Source: Mnemiopsis leidyi (Eukaryota; Ctenophora; Tentaculata; Lobata; Bolinopsidae). From it: 41,199 nt of DNA. Numbering within the stretch: the first letter of the stretch is position 1; each line of letters starts with the position of its first letter. The stretch is from positions 44,099-85,297 of the forward strand of contig JH153269.1 in NCBI GenBank assembly GCA_000226015.1. Direction: 5' to 3'. The notes below the pieces were generated by a model that worked only from the letters and a program-made list of their open reading frames with translations, was not told where the DNA came from and ran no database searches. Shown here piece after piece: positions 1 to 12,900 of this stretch. The translations under genes were made by a program, and so were the position numbers.

Positions 1-112
1 GCAACACACACGCACGCACACACGCACGCACACACACATTCACGGACACATTCACACACACACACACACACATTCACAGACACACACACAGACACACAAA
101 CACACACACGCC
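1..112. repeat. CA/GT-rich microsatellite
   Basis: Imperfect (CA)n tract interrupted by CACGCA and CACATTCA units. Simple-sequence DNA at the window edge; no coding meaning. Confidence 0.9.
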
Positions 113-2333
113 CACAATCGTTATGGTCAAAAATGTTGATCGTTTGACCTTGAAATGTTGAAATTTTGACCATGGTCAAAGTTGTTTGGCCATTAGACCA
201 AACACCATGACCCCTCCTCAATCCTACAATAACCTGTTAATTTGTTCGATATTTTAGTATATGTTAAGGCAACCAATTTAGATTTAGTTTGATTGCAACA
301 ATTGGAGTATACGAAGTTAATGTGTGTTTAAATGACCATTAAACGATCATTACCTACTATTATGCATTCATTAATCGATTATTTGCCATACCATACCTGA
401 TTAATGAGGATGTTTGATCTAGACATGACAATGACTATGTCGTGTAGTTGTAGTCATGCGTAAATAACTTTGCAGAGGAGACAGCTACAAACATACTGGA
501 GACTTCAACTGAGAGTGTCTGCAAAGTGCAATCTAGTACATTTCACAGTCTGCTATGTATTATAACACATATTTCATTACGACATGTTTGTACTTTTCAG
601 AATCCCTAGATAGTTCAATGTTCCAACTGGTACGAAAAAGAAGATTTTAACGTCTCGCTCATTTAAACAATGCCTTACTGTGTGCGTACATGTCACATGT
701 TTTACCGGATGATTTATGTGGTACACTCAACTTGATAAACCCGGGATATTGGATGTATATTGAATTGTTATACCACTATGTCTATCAAATGACGTAAGAC
801 TTCTTTTGTATCGCAGACTTGCCGACATTGCATGACGGGGAAATAGATCTGTTCCAAAAACGGACGATAATGAATTCATCAGGTTATACGCCGTCGCTTG
901 ACCATGACTGATACTTAAATTGTTGTACTAGGAACTTCATCAACTGCGTTCTATAATCAGAGTATTGATAGGTTAAAGCTATGTAAATTAAAAAATAACA
1001 ACATTTTATGAATTACAAATCTTTCTAAAAATTGACCACCATGCGAATCAATTCATTCTGCCAAAAGCTTGCGATGGAATTTGTGTCGACTTAAATACGA
1101 GTAGGAACCTAATCCAGAGAATTATACGTTAACAAAAACAATATGCAGTACATAAATTACAAATCTTTGTAAACATTCTGTGCATTACAAACATTCTATG
1201 CACTATATAATTAGATGTATTTTTAATGTAATTTAAAAAACTCTTACGTATCAGTGTAACATTGTAGCTGATAACTGTACGGTGGATTGTAAAACAATCA
1301 AAAATAATCCTATCTTTTCATCACCTGTCACCTGTCTTTTGTAAGAATTAGGAGTATGTATACACTATACATACAGTATACACACAATACATACAGTATA
1401 CACACAATACAATGTGGTGGTTCTCTCAGGCTTTATCTACCTTTTAGACTGAATATGTATATTGAGGTATACATCCATTGAGGTATACACTATACACTGC
1501 ACTATACACCGTACATTTTGCACATGGCGCTGCACAGTATTGCAGCTCTCTATTTGCGGCTAAACTCATCATAATCCCAAAGAAATGGTCCAGTTTTAAT
1601 TGCCCCATCTCTTCAGCCTAGGTCGTACTGTTAGGTCGTGCAGCTAGGTAAAATAAATACAGTACCGCATTGCAGCCCCTGTTATGTGGTCCCGATGTGC
1701 CATTATCTGGGGTTTATAACAAGTCCACGCTAATGCATTTGCTAGGCTGTACAGCGTACCGATCGCGGGGATGTTGTAGATGTTTATGTAATCATTCGTC
1801 AAAATGTACCGACCAATACCGCAGTCTATACAGCGTACAAACTGTCTTGTATTTCTGTAGAGAAGGACTAAAGAATGTCTGGATATTTGTTTTTGTAAGA
1901 CATGTTGTAAAATGCATAATAACATATCACGTGATCAGGTGTAATAGTTACCTGCTTAGAAAGCGCGATTCAATCTGAATGTTATAACGTTACCCTCCTC
2001 CGTGTACTGTATATTGTGATCAGCATGAGTTTACTCAAAGTTATGTGTATCACTCGCTTCACTCAGAAAATATAATGAATTTATTGTTCGTATCATAAAT
2101 AAACTTGCAGTTTTCTTCATATCTGATCTCATATCACGCCATTTTTGTTAAAAGAAACCTGTATACACGTAACATGTGGTTGCCCAGCATGTTTTTATTG
2201 CTTATTTACTCGCCTGGTCAATATCAAGTTTCACCAGTAATACCACGTCAATAACATCAGGGATAACATCAGGGTGTGACTATGGAGGTCACGTTACCTG
2301 ATGGTATAATTGTCCGAGAACCGGCTGATTCTG

Positions 2334-2770
2334 GGTATGCAGGTTGAGATACAGCAGATACGAATAGCCTACTGCGGTGGTAGGGACCCATATGTCAAAT
2401 CCAACCATAGACCCATCTTTGAGGACTGAGGAGGCATCTCATCAGTCGCACCTCCAAACTCGGTTTCTGAACTGGAATTCTTGTGATTTCCAGGCGACCA
2501 GACCGAGGTTACCATCCCATCCTGTTAAAGTTCATCACAAGAAGCACCCATTCTGAATATATTTGACAGCCGACACACCCCATTGTCGATTAAACCTTGG
2601 ATATAATCTTACATGCTCCGGAAGGAATCCCTTATAGTCTTTCCCACTGTCACCAGCTCTTTCACTAGAGTCACCAGCTCTTTCACTGGAGCCATAAACA
2701 AAATCACTGAAGTATACCGGTAGGTACAGGTCAAGATACAGCAGACTACGAATAGCCTACTGCGGTGGTA
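2334..2770. repeat. Two copies of a ~50-bp dispersed direct repeat plus a 21-bp tandem pair
   Basis: The segment ending CGAATAGCCTACTGCGGTGG occurs at about 2334-2381 and again at about 2721-2770, both preceded by GATACAGCAGA. Between them a 21-bp unit beginning GTCACCAGCTCTTTCACT is repeated head to tail at about 2648-2689. Probably fragments of an uncharacterised interspersed repeat. Confidence 0.7.
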
Positions 2771-3917
2771 AAATTCTAGATTTGGGATAACCCTCATTAG
2801 ACTCTTTTAGCTAAAAGTTGATCCAGTGTGATAGTATTATGTTACCACATAAATCTCGTGATGCAAGCTTGACTGTCGTTTCCTATAATTTCTATAATTT
2901 CTTAAAGTCACATGCTTGTCAGATGTAATTACAAACTGCATTGGTAACATGTTGGAACATGTTGTATTAAATGTGCAACACCCTAATTCTTACATACAAA
3001 CATTCTACTATAAAGTTCAACTTACTCCATATCCACAAAATTTAGAACGCAGGCTTTGGAATGCCAACCAATTAACGAAGATAGATTGTAGCTGGGTTTT
3101 CATCTCCTCTCGCGCCTCACTGACTGAGACTCTTCATGGAGATACAATGGTGATAACTGTGGTGTGCATGTTACGTGTACACATTATCCAGAACATTCCT
3201 CTCTTCCTTCTGATCAATGTATTGTACTGGTTTCAAAGAAAAGAGCGGTGATAAGTGGGTTTCTCTTTTTAAATTTCTCTTTCTGATGACGTAATTGAGA
3301 TCTTTTTTATCCGCTTTATATTTCTCCACTGCTGCACTGGAAGTTATATTTACAACTGAAACAAAGACCTTTACCACATCACTAAGTTGTTGCTTTGTAA
3401 GCTTATTGGGGTTGATAGGTCACGTACAGCAACAACATCTTTTGTTAGTCACTAATAAAGATCATACTGCCAGTGTGACTAAAACTTTCTTATTGTATTG
3501 TATAGCTAAAAGCACGGTGCAGGCCTACATGGACGGTGCAATGCCCCACATAAGTAAAATTCTAACTTTATGTAAAATGTGGGTGTGTACTGGTGGGTGG
3601 GGTTGTCGTTGCACGAGTATATAACATTATGTATAAGTTACATTATTTACATCCTGTTTTTTAACTTGACTTGGAACACTTGATGTTGTGGTTGCGAAGT
3701 TTTAAATTTACTATATACGCAAACTAAGTAAGTTCATGATTTATTTGTAATCTTCTCACCGTCAAGGTGTGTCTGTTGTGAGTGTTAATAAAAGGAACAT
3801 TTATCTACTCAAAACTAACTGTATCATTAGTACGGTGGGTACTGATTCGGTCAGTAACCTTTCTGCTAAACCTAAAGGAAATAGTATTAAATATATTTCC
3901 GTTGGGTGCAATATACA

Positions 3918-4124
3918 GGAGAATGTACTGTGTATAAAAGAATGTACTGTGTATAAAAGAATGAACTATGTATAGAAGAATGTACTGTGTACAGAAGAAT
4001 GTACTGTTTACAGAGAAGAATGTACTGTGTACAGAAGAATGTACTGTGTACAGAAGAATGTACTGGGCACAGAAGAATGTACTGTGAAGCATAGAATATA
4101 CTATGTACAAAAGAATGTACTGTG
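3918..4124 (+). repeat. Minisatellite, ~19-21 bp unit GAATGTACTGTGTACAGAA
   Basis: About ten imperfect head-to-tail units with sporadic changes (TATAAAA for TACAGAA). Its regular period explains the open frame on the minus strand at 3805-4110, which is therefore not a gene. A shorter GGTACAT tandem lies at about 4227-4278. Confidence 0.9.
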
Positions 4125-4953
4125 TACTTTATACGCTAATATATCCGCCTGGACTGATAAAAAACTACTTTTCTAGTAGACCGATATTCTGGAATATCCC
4201 CGGATATCCTTGCAATTCACATTCAGGTACATGGTACATGGTACCTGGTACACGGCACATTATATGGTACATGGTAATATAAGTAACTCCTTGGCATGAT
4301 GCCTGTATTCCTTCGTTCTTACGTTTTAGGAATTTTTTACTAGATATCAACATTGTTCTTATCAAGTTCTGAGTAAATTACACCTGTCAAAAGTGACTAA
4401 GCAAAGTGTCAAATACACACACACGCCCACCCCTGACGCACATTGGTGAGGTTATGTTGGTGATATAAGTGTATTACAGTGGCTTTTTTCACTTCTCAAC
4501 ATCAGCTCAGTAAAGCTCAGAAGTATAGAATTACAATATGAAAGTTAACTTAAGTTTTATCTTCGTATGCTGACAGGTTTTACTTTGCACTTAAGTCTTA
4601 ACAAGATCTGCGATCAGCGTGTGCAGGAGAACAGTAGCAGATATCCCGTCTTTCCTCATTTTGTTTCAAGAGGACAAAGGCTTAGCTAAAATCATAATCT
4701 CTGTCCATACCACTAATCCTAAAATTCAGCGTTAAGGTAAAAGTAACTATCAAACACGTTAATAACTTGCAACAAAATGTCACGAACAGCCGAACAACCT
4801 CGCTCTGGGGTGGTCGGATGATCTGACGACCTTGTCAACTTTTGATGAAACTCAACGTAGGTTAGGTCAACATGTATACGGGGCAGCATTCCATAGTTAA
4901 CTCCAGTTCGCTCAGTAATTTTTACAATTTATGTTAAACTTATCTACTTTCAG

Positions 4954-7900
4954 GCATTAGATATGATACTGGATCTGGAGCCCGACGATGACGGGGACGA
5001 CGCGCAGGGACAGAACGACTTGGTGGAACAAGCTGCAGAGATGTTGTACGGGCTGATTCACGCGCGCTACATCCTCACCAATCGTGGTCTTGCTATGATG
5101 GTGAGTTGTTTCTGATGAAGTTCTGGAGAACTACTTGGTTCAATGTTTCAGATGATAAGATGATGTAGTTTGCGAATGTAGTTTAGGAGTAGAGAACTTA
5201 CCTTTACTCGACACCGTGCCTGAAAATCAGGGTCAATTTTGACCATCTAACGCGACACCCTGAGTTACACCAAATGGTAGAAATCTGGGACGCCTCACAC
5301 CTCGCCTCTAAAATCTTATTAATTGCATAATGCAGATATAGCACTTCTAAACACTCTGACAAATTTACTTAATGCCGTCTGACGTCAACTGTTTTATTGC
5401 ACCTTCAGCAGAATCGCATTTCTGACATCGATCAGTCTGCTATCCTACATTATGGTATTTTGCACTTGCAATAGCATATAACGAGTGTTCCTATTTTTGT
5501 TTGAAAATTTGCCACTTTATGTCGAGACTTTCAAGTCAATCTAGCTGATATCACCCATCTTGAACGTGTGGCAGAAATGAATTGTCAATTTAAATTGCGA
5601 CTTCAATGAAAGAAAAATTTTACGGAATATTCGATATTTTAGTTCAAATCATGATCTTTAACATTCTAGCAAATTCGATTCTCTGCGAAGTTTCGTCTTT
5701 TATGCGAAAACTTGATTTTACGGCTTAGGTATTAACTTCTAAAAATGGTTATTTGACGAAGATTTGCCACAATATCATGTGTTTAAATTGAACCGTCAAT
5801 TTAATTAATTTGTGGCATAATTCTTCTGGCATTGAGAATTGGAAAAAGCCAAAATACCAATATCGCAAAAAAGTACGTCATTCTTCCCAGCAGAACTATT
5901 CGCATAGCTCGAAAATGAAAATGAAAATTTCAGCTGGAGAAATACCAGAATTCCGAGTTCGGAACGTGTATCAGAGTATTTTGTGAGAATCAACTTATGT
6001 TACCTATTGGACTGTCAGATAATCCAGGTAAGTTGAATATTGTTGATGGATCTGATTTGCTTAATTGTCTTAAAAGATATATTTAAGTTGTGCCATTTGA
6101 AGTGGTGTTGTAAATATGGCCTTCTTTGATACTTTGATAATGAATAGGACGATAAAAGTTGTGATGATCATATTGTTGTTCCAACAAGTGAAAATCGTAT
6201 GTATTCTGATTTCTGACGTTTCGAAAAATATTCCATTTTTCATATTCTAGCTCAAATTATGAGTATAATAGTGGTGTTAAAAGTATTAAAAGAAGAGTAT
6301 TAGCATCAGCCTAAAGTGGTCAAAAGCTTTAGCCTATATGTTTATAAAGTAACCTTCATTGGCTCTTTCTGTTTTACTTTTACGAAGTATTACATATTTT
6401 AGTTCCTAGTACATGTAACCGTTCTTATAATTCCAATCTAATAATCCTTGAAATGTAGTTCTTTAAAACGAAAATAGAGCTTACTTAGGATTCGCTTGGG
6501 AAAAGTCCAAAAATCGACATCAGTGCAACTTGTATCACTACTACAATGCTTTTGGATTAGGCTTTCTACAAAGGCGATTAAATTTCACGCTGCTGTACAA
6601 CATATTATGGACCATTTAAATTCTGCAAATCGCATTGGCCAGACGTCAGATTTCCGAGTTACACGTAATTGGTCTAATTAAATTCATTTATATCCCCAGC
6701 TCAAAGTGTAAGCGTGATTGACGTTCACATCATCGTAAAATATTTGAAATATTTGCAGCATCACAAACTCGTCGAATATTTAGTGTCTGATAATACCTTC
6801 ACATTCCAAGTGAATTAATTGTTACAGGTGAAAGTATGGTAAAACTCTACTGTCCAAAATGCCAGGATGTGTACGTTCCCAAGTCATCCAGATATCACCA
6901 TATCGGTAACTGCTTAAATAAGTTTTATTACTTGAATCATTTCGCATCCTCGATATCAGTTACAATTAACGTTTGACCTGTAGAAATTTTAAAAAATATT
7001 GTAAATGAGCCCTTCATTCCTCAGATGGTGCATATTTTGGGACGAGTTTCCCTCACATGTTGTTTATGGTACACCCGGAATATCGTCCAAAACCCTCCCC
7101 AAGCTCGTTCATACCCAGGTAAGCAGGCACTACTTATATGTAAACGTTTAACATGAGTAGGATGACAGTAAACTTCATATTATACCAACGCTGCGGGGAA
7201 AATTAACGCACAAATCTTCATTAATCTTCGGCCAGTCACGTCTCGCAGAATTGATGTGATAACTACACTTTGTGTCCAGTGTCTAGCTTAGAAGAAATCT
7301 CTCTGAGCTGGTCCGCGCGCTGGCTTCTGCTACTAATTTCATCCAAAACTTAAATTTGATTGAACTCTGACATGATTGGGCAACGTGTCGCAATAGGCGT
7401 CAAAAAGGTCTTTGAATATACCAAAATTTGCTGAGCTGTTTGCGCGTTTTACCTGCTGCGCGCGCGCACTTTTTGATTTCTAAGGCGTAAACGCGCGTCA
7501 TGCAGATCACGTCCATGATATGATATGATTTAAATTCCCACGCTTGAAAAGTACTCAGTATTCAGTAAGTCAACATAATTTAGGACATGATGACTCGGGT
7601 GCTGGGCGCTAGCTATGGATCCATTGGAATATGTAAAAAAAGGAACTTCGACAATCTTCTTGAACACTCCTTTAAACATAAAGTGGCATATGGGAGGATT
7701 ATGAAATTCCCGCTATTTCCTGACTATCCAGCCGTTATAACTCACGCTAGATTTTTGACGGCAGGCGCGCCCTCTTTAACCCCGTTATCTTAATAATGCC
7801 CTGAAAAGTCAACCAGTGTACTAAATTGTAACTAAAACTATTTCAGGTTGTACGGATTTAAAATCCATCCTCTTGCGTACCAACTGCAGGTTGAGGCGTC

Positions 7901-8144
7901 CGTACATTGGAAAGGTAAATTTAGTCTTGAATTAATCTGACATTGTCGCGGTTATACCCGACTCTTGCAGCTCGTCTCGTTAGAACGTTAGACGGATACA
8001 ATCTCGTCAAATCGGGCATCACCTTGTTGCTGTTAATGAATGGCTTAACTCAATTATACTACATTAAACCTTGGATTTAAGTAACGTTTTACATATTCAA
8101 AAGTTTCATGAATTTCTATTTCAGAATCAAGAAAGAGAGCTTAG
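4954..8144 (+). CDS. CSNK2B: Casein kinase II regulatory subunit beta (last six exons)
   Basis: Regulatory beta subunit of protein kinase CK2. It dimerises through a zinc finger and docks catalytic alpha subunits. Exons: 4954-5100, 5934-6027, 6828-6905, 7025-7118, 7847-7914 and 8125-8144, all with AG/GT borders and matching phases; together 501 nt, 166 codons plus TAG. Recognisable blocks in order are [11 protein letters not shown] with the acidic loop, [24 protein letters not shown] (first zinc cysteine pair), [16 protein letters not shown] (second pair), [28 protein letters not shown] and [14 protein letters not shown]. The N-terminal ~45 residues lie in exon(s) not found here. The tail after YQLQ ends in ESRKRA and is unlike the usual vertebrate tail. 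The gene converges on the Kv gene downstream. The identity is certain; the short last exon is slightly less so. Confidence 0.95.
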
Positions 8145-8351
8145 CCGTGTGGAAGAGGAAATGAATGGTGGCAACAGAAGAATTGTTTTTTTTAATTTAA
8201 TGAATGAGTCGGACTAGCTCTAGCCATGGACAGTAGACGTAGATTCTGAAAGAACCTCACATATTTGAAATTCCTCCCACAATCCATTTAAATTCAATGT
8301 GCATCCCCGAAATGCCAGTTATGTAATTTGTTTTAAGAAGCTTTCATGTCG

Positions 8352-8357
8352 AATAAA
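8352..8357 (+). terminator. Candidate polyadenylation signal of CK2-beta
   Basis: AATAAA about 210 nt after the CK2-beta stop codon, the first canonical hexamer downstream on the plus strand. Confidence 0.55.
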
Positions 8358-8379
8358 TTCCATAGTGGTTATATATGTA

Positions 8380-9640
8380 GTGCTCTATACTATATACCAT
8401 ATTATTAAGTCATGTATCGCAGTTATATAACATATGTATATGTATATTTTATAAGCATTTCGAAGCTGGATTTCGGCGTTATTTTTCAACAAAATTGTTT
8501 TCTAAGTCTCGCCTTACTTGAATTTCCAAGGCAAATTCGCTGTTGTGTGCTTGTTTCAGAGTTGTTTTATTAGCCTAGCTCGTCAATTTATGTTCTAAAT
8601 TGTGGTAATGATCTCTTTAGCACCGAACAAGTTTACGAAATTCCTTTATCATTTATCGTCAATTTAATTATGATATACTTAAACAATTTTTGTAATGGGA
8701 GGAAGTTAAACCGGAACGTCGGATACATCACTAGCACTGTCCCTTACCATGGGACTGTAAAACTAAAGCTGAGCACTCAAAATAACCTGGAATTCGTCAT
8801 CAGTCAGTGTCATGCACCGAAAAGCTCAACAAGTGCGTATTTGTAGATGTTAGCTGAATGTCGGGCCCAGCCTTGGGTGTCCTGTTTGGGCCAGTAAAAC
8901 CTGTTCTGTGTGTAGGATTGTAGAACGAGAAGCTTTATGTCTTGGTTTCAATTGTCATTCGTACAAATCTTATTACAAGTTTATAAGCATCCGAGAGTTT
9001 CAATTTTAATGGCGTACAAGGTCCATGTACCACTTTTGAAAGTAGCTGGTAGTGAACAACATAGGACGTTTAAATCGGACCGATTGCGCGCCGACATATA
9101 GTTTATAAAATAAGAAGTGTGTCTATGCTGCGCAATGTGAATGGGTCCTGTAAAACGTCCTATGTTTTTCAGTGTTTGCAATAAATCGTTGAACTGAAAG
9201 TTCAGGGCCAAAAACTCTGGTATAAACACTCAAAAAGGACTACGACTGGTTCTGTGAATAAAAACGAAAAATTCAAATTATCCTAATCTTAACTACTTAC
9301 AATGGATTCAGTCTACAATCGACCGGATGTAAATGTATTTGTTATCAATTCGAGTTTCATCAAAACTGCAAACTTCGTCACATTGACATTCTACATAATC
9401 ATTCCTTCAATTTACAACGAACGTCAAATATTAGGTAAAGTTTGAAATTGAAAATTCTCAAGGATAGTTGAACAACAACACTATGGCGGCAAAATCAACC
9501 GAAATGGAAACCCTGTCGTAAAATTAAATGGTAATACTGAGCGCTGCGGTCCTTAAAAAGTAATCTGACTTGACATCAGCGGCTGAATTCATAAACTGTT
9601 AGGTACAAAAATAAATGCGCGGTGATTAAGTCCCTTTGAG
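8380..9640. other. Convergent intergenic region
   Basis: Lies between the inferred 3' ends of CK2-beta (plus) and the Kv channel (minus). AT-rich, with the foldback element at 9059-9165. The minus-strand open frame at 8981-9229 runs through that hairpin and is not considered coding. Confidence 0.6.
9059..9165. mobile_element. Foldback/MITE-like inverted repeat
   Basis: ACATAGGACGTTT (9059-9071) is perfectly complementary to AAACGTCCTATGT (9153-9165). Pairing continues inward through GGACC/GGTCC and ATTGCGC/GCGCAAT, and weakly outward (TGAACAACATAGG against CCTATGTTTTTCA). No coding content. A decayed non-autonomous foldback element is the likely source; no target-site duplication was identified. 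Confidence 0.55.
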
Positions 9641-9646
9641 TAGCTT

Positions 9647-9652
9647 TTTATT
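9647..9652 (-). terminator. Candidate polyadenylation signal of the Kv gene
   Basis: AATAAA on the minus strand, about 300 nt after the Kv stop codon at 9953-9955; gives a 3' UTR of ordinary length. Confidence 0.5.
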
Positions 9653-9952
9653 CGTTTCTGTCCAACCTCGACCATTGTATGTGAAGAACAGTAACAAATC
9701 TTGAAATCACGTCTGATCTTGAATCTATCAACCGGCTATAATAACTAAAATGATGGCTCTGAAGAAACTTGGGCAACATCTTGGTCTTCCTAATCTTGTC
9801 GAAAATTCGATCTCTTGCAAGTTCTTCTCGAACGTGAGGAGAAAATCCATGATAGCAAGAGGCAAACTGGTGGTGGTGGTGTAGGGATTCAGAGTGAACG
9901 AAAAAGGACGGAGAAGAATCTATTCTGATATCAAAAGTCGAGGTGATTATCG

Positions 9953-12900
9953 CTAAGTGGCTGAGACTGGACCGTTCACGTCTTCCTTCTCCTCCTCCTC
10001 CTCTTCTTCGTCATCATCTTCACCATTGCTGTCCGCAGTTAAACATTTTCTAGCTCGGTACGTTTTACTGAAATTGAGGGATATGAGTTTCTTGTACATT
10101 CAATTTGATAACCTACTATCGCGACCATCACGCGCAGCTCCCGTTAAAAGTATCTTTCTGAAAATGAAATATTTGCAGCACGGGGCCAACATCCTTAATT
10201 TATCATTTTTATGATATTATTGGTTGTTCCCGCTCTAGTAAAAATTTGGGAATTTTTAATACCTGTAAGTGTTATCATTGAACGTAATCAACTATCAAGG
10301 CTTAACCCCTTCCCTTCCTCTTGAGAGAGACCTCATATTCAAAGATAGTTTAAGTGGAGTAGAGGGCTGAAGTTTCATGACATTGTCTGTCGGGGTTTGC
10401 TGTGGAGGCAGTTCAATCACAGAAGCAGAAGAGATTTGGCTGAACAAAGGCTATCTTTTACAGAAATTAGCAAAATTCCGAAAAACAGCCGGGCTCCCTT
10501 CTCAACCTACGTAAAATGTGTAATATGTAAACGACCTCTTACGATACCAATGATGTCTGTCTAAATCTGTCTCTGAAATTGAAACAGCCGCTGCTAATTG
10601 CAAGGACGTACTTAGACTTAAGAGGTTGAATCAGGTTGAACAGTCTTTTCTAAATCAAAACCCGGGTTTCTTTGTACTTGAGTAGTCAGGGCCTTACTAA
10701 CCAAGACCACAAATTAAGGGGGAAACAGACGCTGCAGCAATCAGACTTCTCTTAAACATGGAAGTCAATGAATAGGTTTAGTTAAGACCTGAGGGTGGAA
10801 ACGGCTACCAGAAAATACTGGTTCTACTCGGATTTGATGGATAACTTAAGGGAAAGAAGAGAGCAGCGGAAATCAGGAATCAAAATATTTCAAATGAAAT
10901 CCTTTAAATCCTAAAAATTGTTGATGACATCATCATTGGCCAAACCCCCTCCCCTCGTCATCAACCGTCATCATTTGGAATTGGAAACCCCCCCCCCCCC
11001 CTAGATGATGACGTCATATGTGAACGACCCCTAATGCTCTTTTTCATGAGATGAAACCTCAAAGAGTTGCAGCATAAATTCAAGGTGGTTAACCAGTCAA
11101 TACATGATAGAAGCTAACTAGCTAGTTCCAGGAATAAGCCAATGGGTCCAAGCAAATGACAGCCAACTCAACTGCAGTACAATATTTCAATAATATGTAC
11201 TTACCCTCAGTGCAACCCCAAGTTCAATCGAATACGCAAATAATGAAATTTTTTGAAGCAGCATGACTAATACCCAATGGAAGTACAGCTGTCCGTTACC
11301 AGTAAAAATGTATCCAAATGACGGGTGCGATAACTAGCGGACTTTTTCCGTCGCGCATCCGATCGCATTCGGTGGACTTTCAGGCGGACCCGATCGGATC
11401 CGCCGGAGGCAGCCAAAACGAACATTCGGCGGATCCGCGACGGAAAAAGTCCGCCGGTTATAGTCCCAAATGATGTTTTAAATTAATGAAATAATTTACC
11501 TGAATGTGCTGACAATGATAGTTAGCGGTAGAGCAAGGAATATCATGGACAGGAACACCACTACTGTTCCTATCACTTTGCCCCACGTCGTCTGAGTTGA
11601 AGTTTTGTTAGTCGCTAACTACAAACCACACGGATTTGTATCATAGTACAGAGAACGGTATTTGTGGGAAGGTGACGCAAAATTACTCTGACACGGGACA
11701 GCGATGGACCAGTTGTTTAGTAATAAAGTACAAACAGTTATATAGTCTAAAACCGAGTATATATATTAATCTTGCTTACAATGGGATAAACGTCTCCGTA
11801 GCCGACGGTAGACATTGTTGCGACTGCCCACCAACAGGCCCCAAGAATACTCGTTATATTATCGTTCTTCTGTTGATATTTCGAGGTTAAATTATACAGG
11901 TCATCAAACAATTGAAATGTTTATATTAAAAATTATTATACTGAATGACTCAATCTTATTTACCATTCTTAACAATGATATGACTAATTTTGGATCTAAA
12001 ATAGTACAATCTTGAATCAAAGTTGTGGAAAATTGACAGCCATACCCCATTTTCTGCGTAGTATAGAAAGGAACCGAAGACGACAACGGCCATGAGCCAG
12101 ACCATGACCAGTAGTGACAGTTCACTTGTACTTTTCTTCATCACGTGAGCTGCAATAGATATAAGTTAAATAGAGAAAGGTATTTTACTGGCCAATCGGA
12201 AGCTAGAAAGCACTGTTTTGAAGCTTCTCATTGGTTCAAATTTGTAACCCTCCCCAAAAGTACCCTTCTCAATATGTCGCGTGAAGTCCAGATTCGAACA
12301 TCCTATAAGCTTGACTTCTGAACATACACTACTGACAGCGCTATATCAAGTTTATCATCAGGGCTATTTTCGATCAAAAAAGAAAAAAATACTAATTTGT
12401 TTTCTTACCTATAAGTAGTAGCTTTTTACTCCTCCGCACAAGCTTGAAGACTCTTAGTACCCTCGCTAATCGCAAGACTCTTAATATTTCTATCGTATTA
12501 TTTGATTCCTGAAGAGAAAATACAGTTGAGGTGCTAGTTTCTATCGCATATTTAATTCCTGAAGAGAAAATACAGTTGATGTGCCATTTCCGGCCCTATA
12601 GTGTATTGATGGAAAATCTATCAGTCAATAGTTTAAGTAATCAGCTTTGAAAATTTACCTTGGTGAAAAGAAGAACGAAGTATGGAAGAATAGCTAAGAA
12701 ATCAAGCCAACTCATCAACGATGTGAGAAAAGCTTTTTTATCTGGTGCTGTTATACCTGAAAACGATACTCTATGAGATAATATGGCTGCTAAAGAACAA
12801 AAATTCAAAATAACATACAAGAACTAGAAGTACGCATTGATTTCAGATTTTGATTCAGAAATATTTGGTCGAGTTGAATATTTGAGAATGAAACTTAAAG

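Larger units (their letters stand above)
113..4953. other. Gene-poor 5' region, probably CK2-beta intron/upstream DNA
   Basis: AT-rich DNA with no exon I can support. The CK2-beta amino-terminal exon(s), which should encode the conserved segment before [10 protein letters not shown], were looked for on the plus strand and not found, so they lie in an unrecognised place or before the window. The stretch holds short tandem repeats (listed separately), a TACA/TATACA-rich block near 1364-1410, and open frames at 1644-1978, 2916-3251 and 3295-3624 that have no recognisable domain, no convincing start and no splice support. Confidence 0.5.

Noticed and set aside
1644-1978. Overlapping open frames of ~100 codons on both strands
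   Set aside because: No domain, no codon bias and mutually antisense; typical of chance openings.
3805-4110. Minus-strand 101-codon frame with YILLYTVHSS repeats
   Set aside because: Product of the ~20-bp GTACTGTG minisatellite.
9957-10214. Plus-strand Ser-rich open frame
   Set aside because: Antisense of the glutamate-rich Kv last exon; no ATG start.
12270-12305. tRNA B-box-like GTTCGAATC on the minus strand
   Set aside because: Flanking bases cannot form a T stem and no A box or acceptor stem is present.
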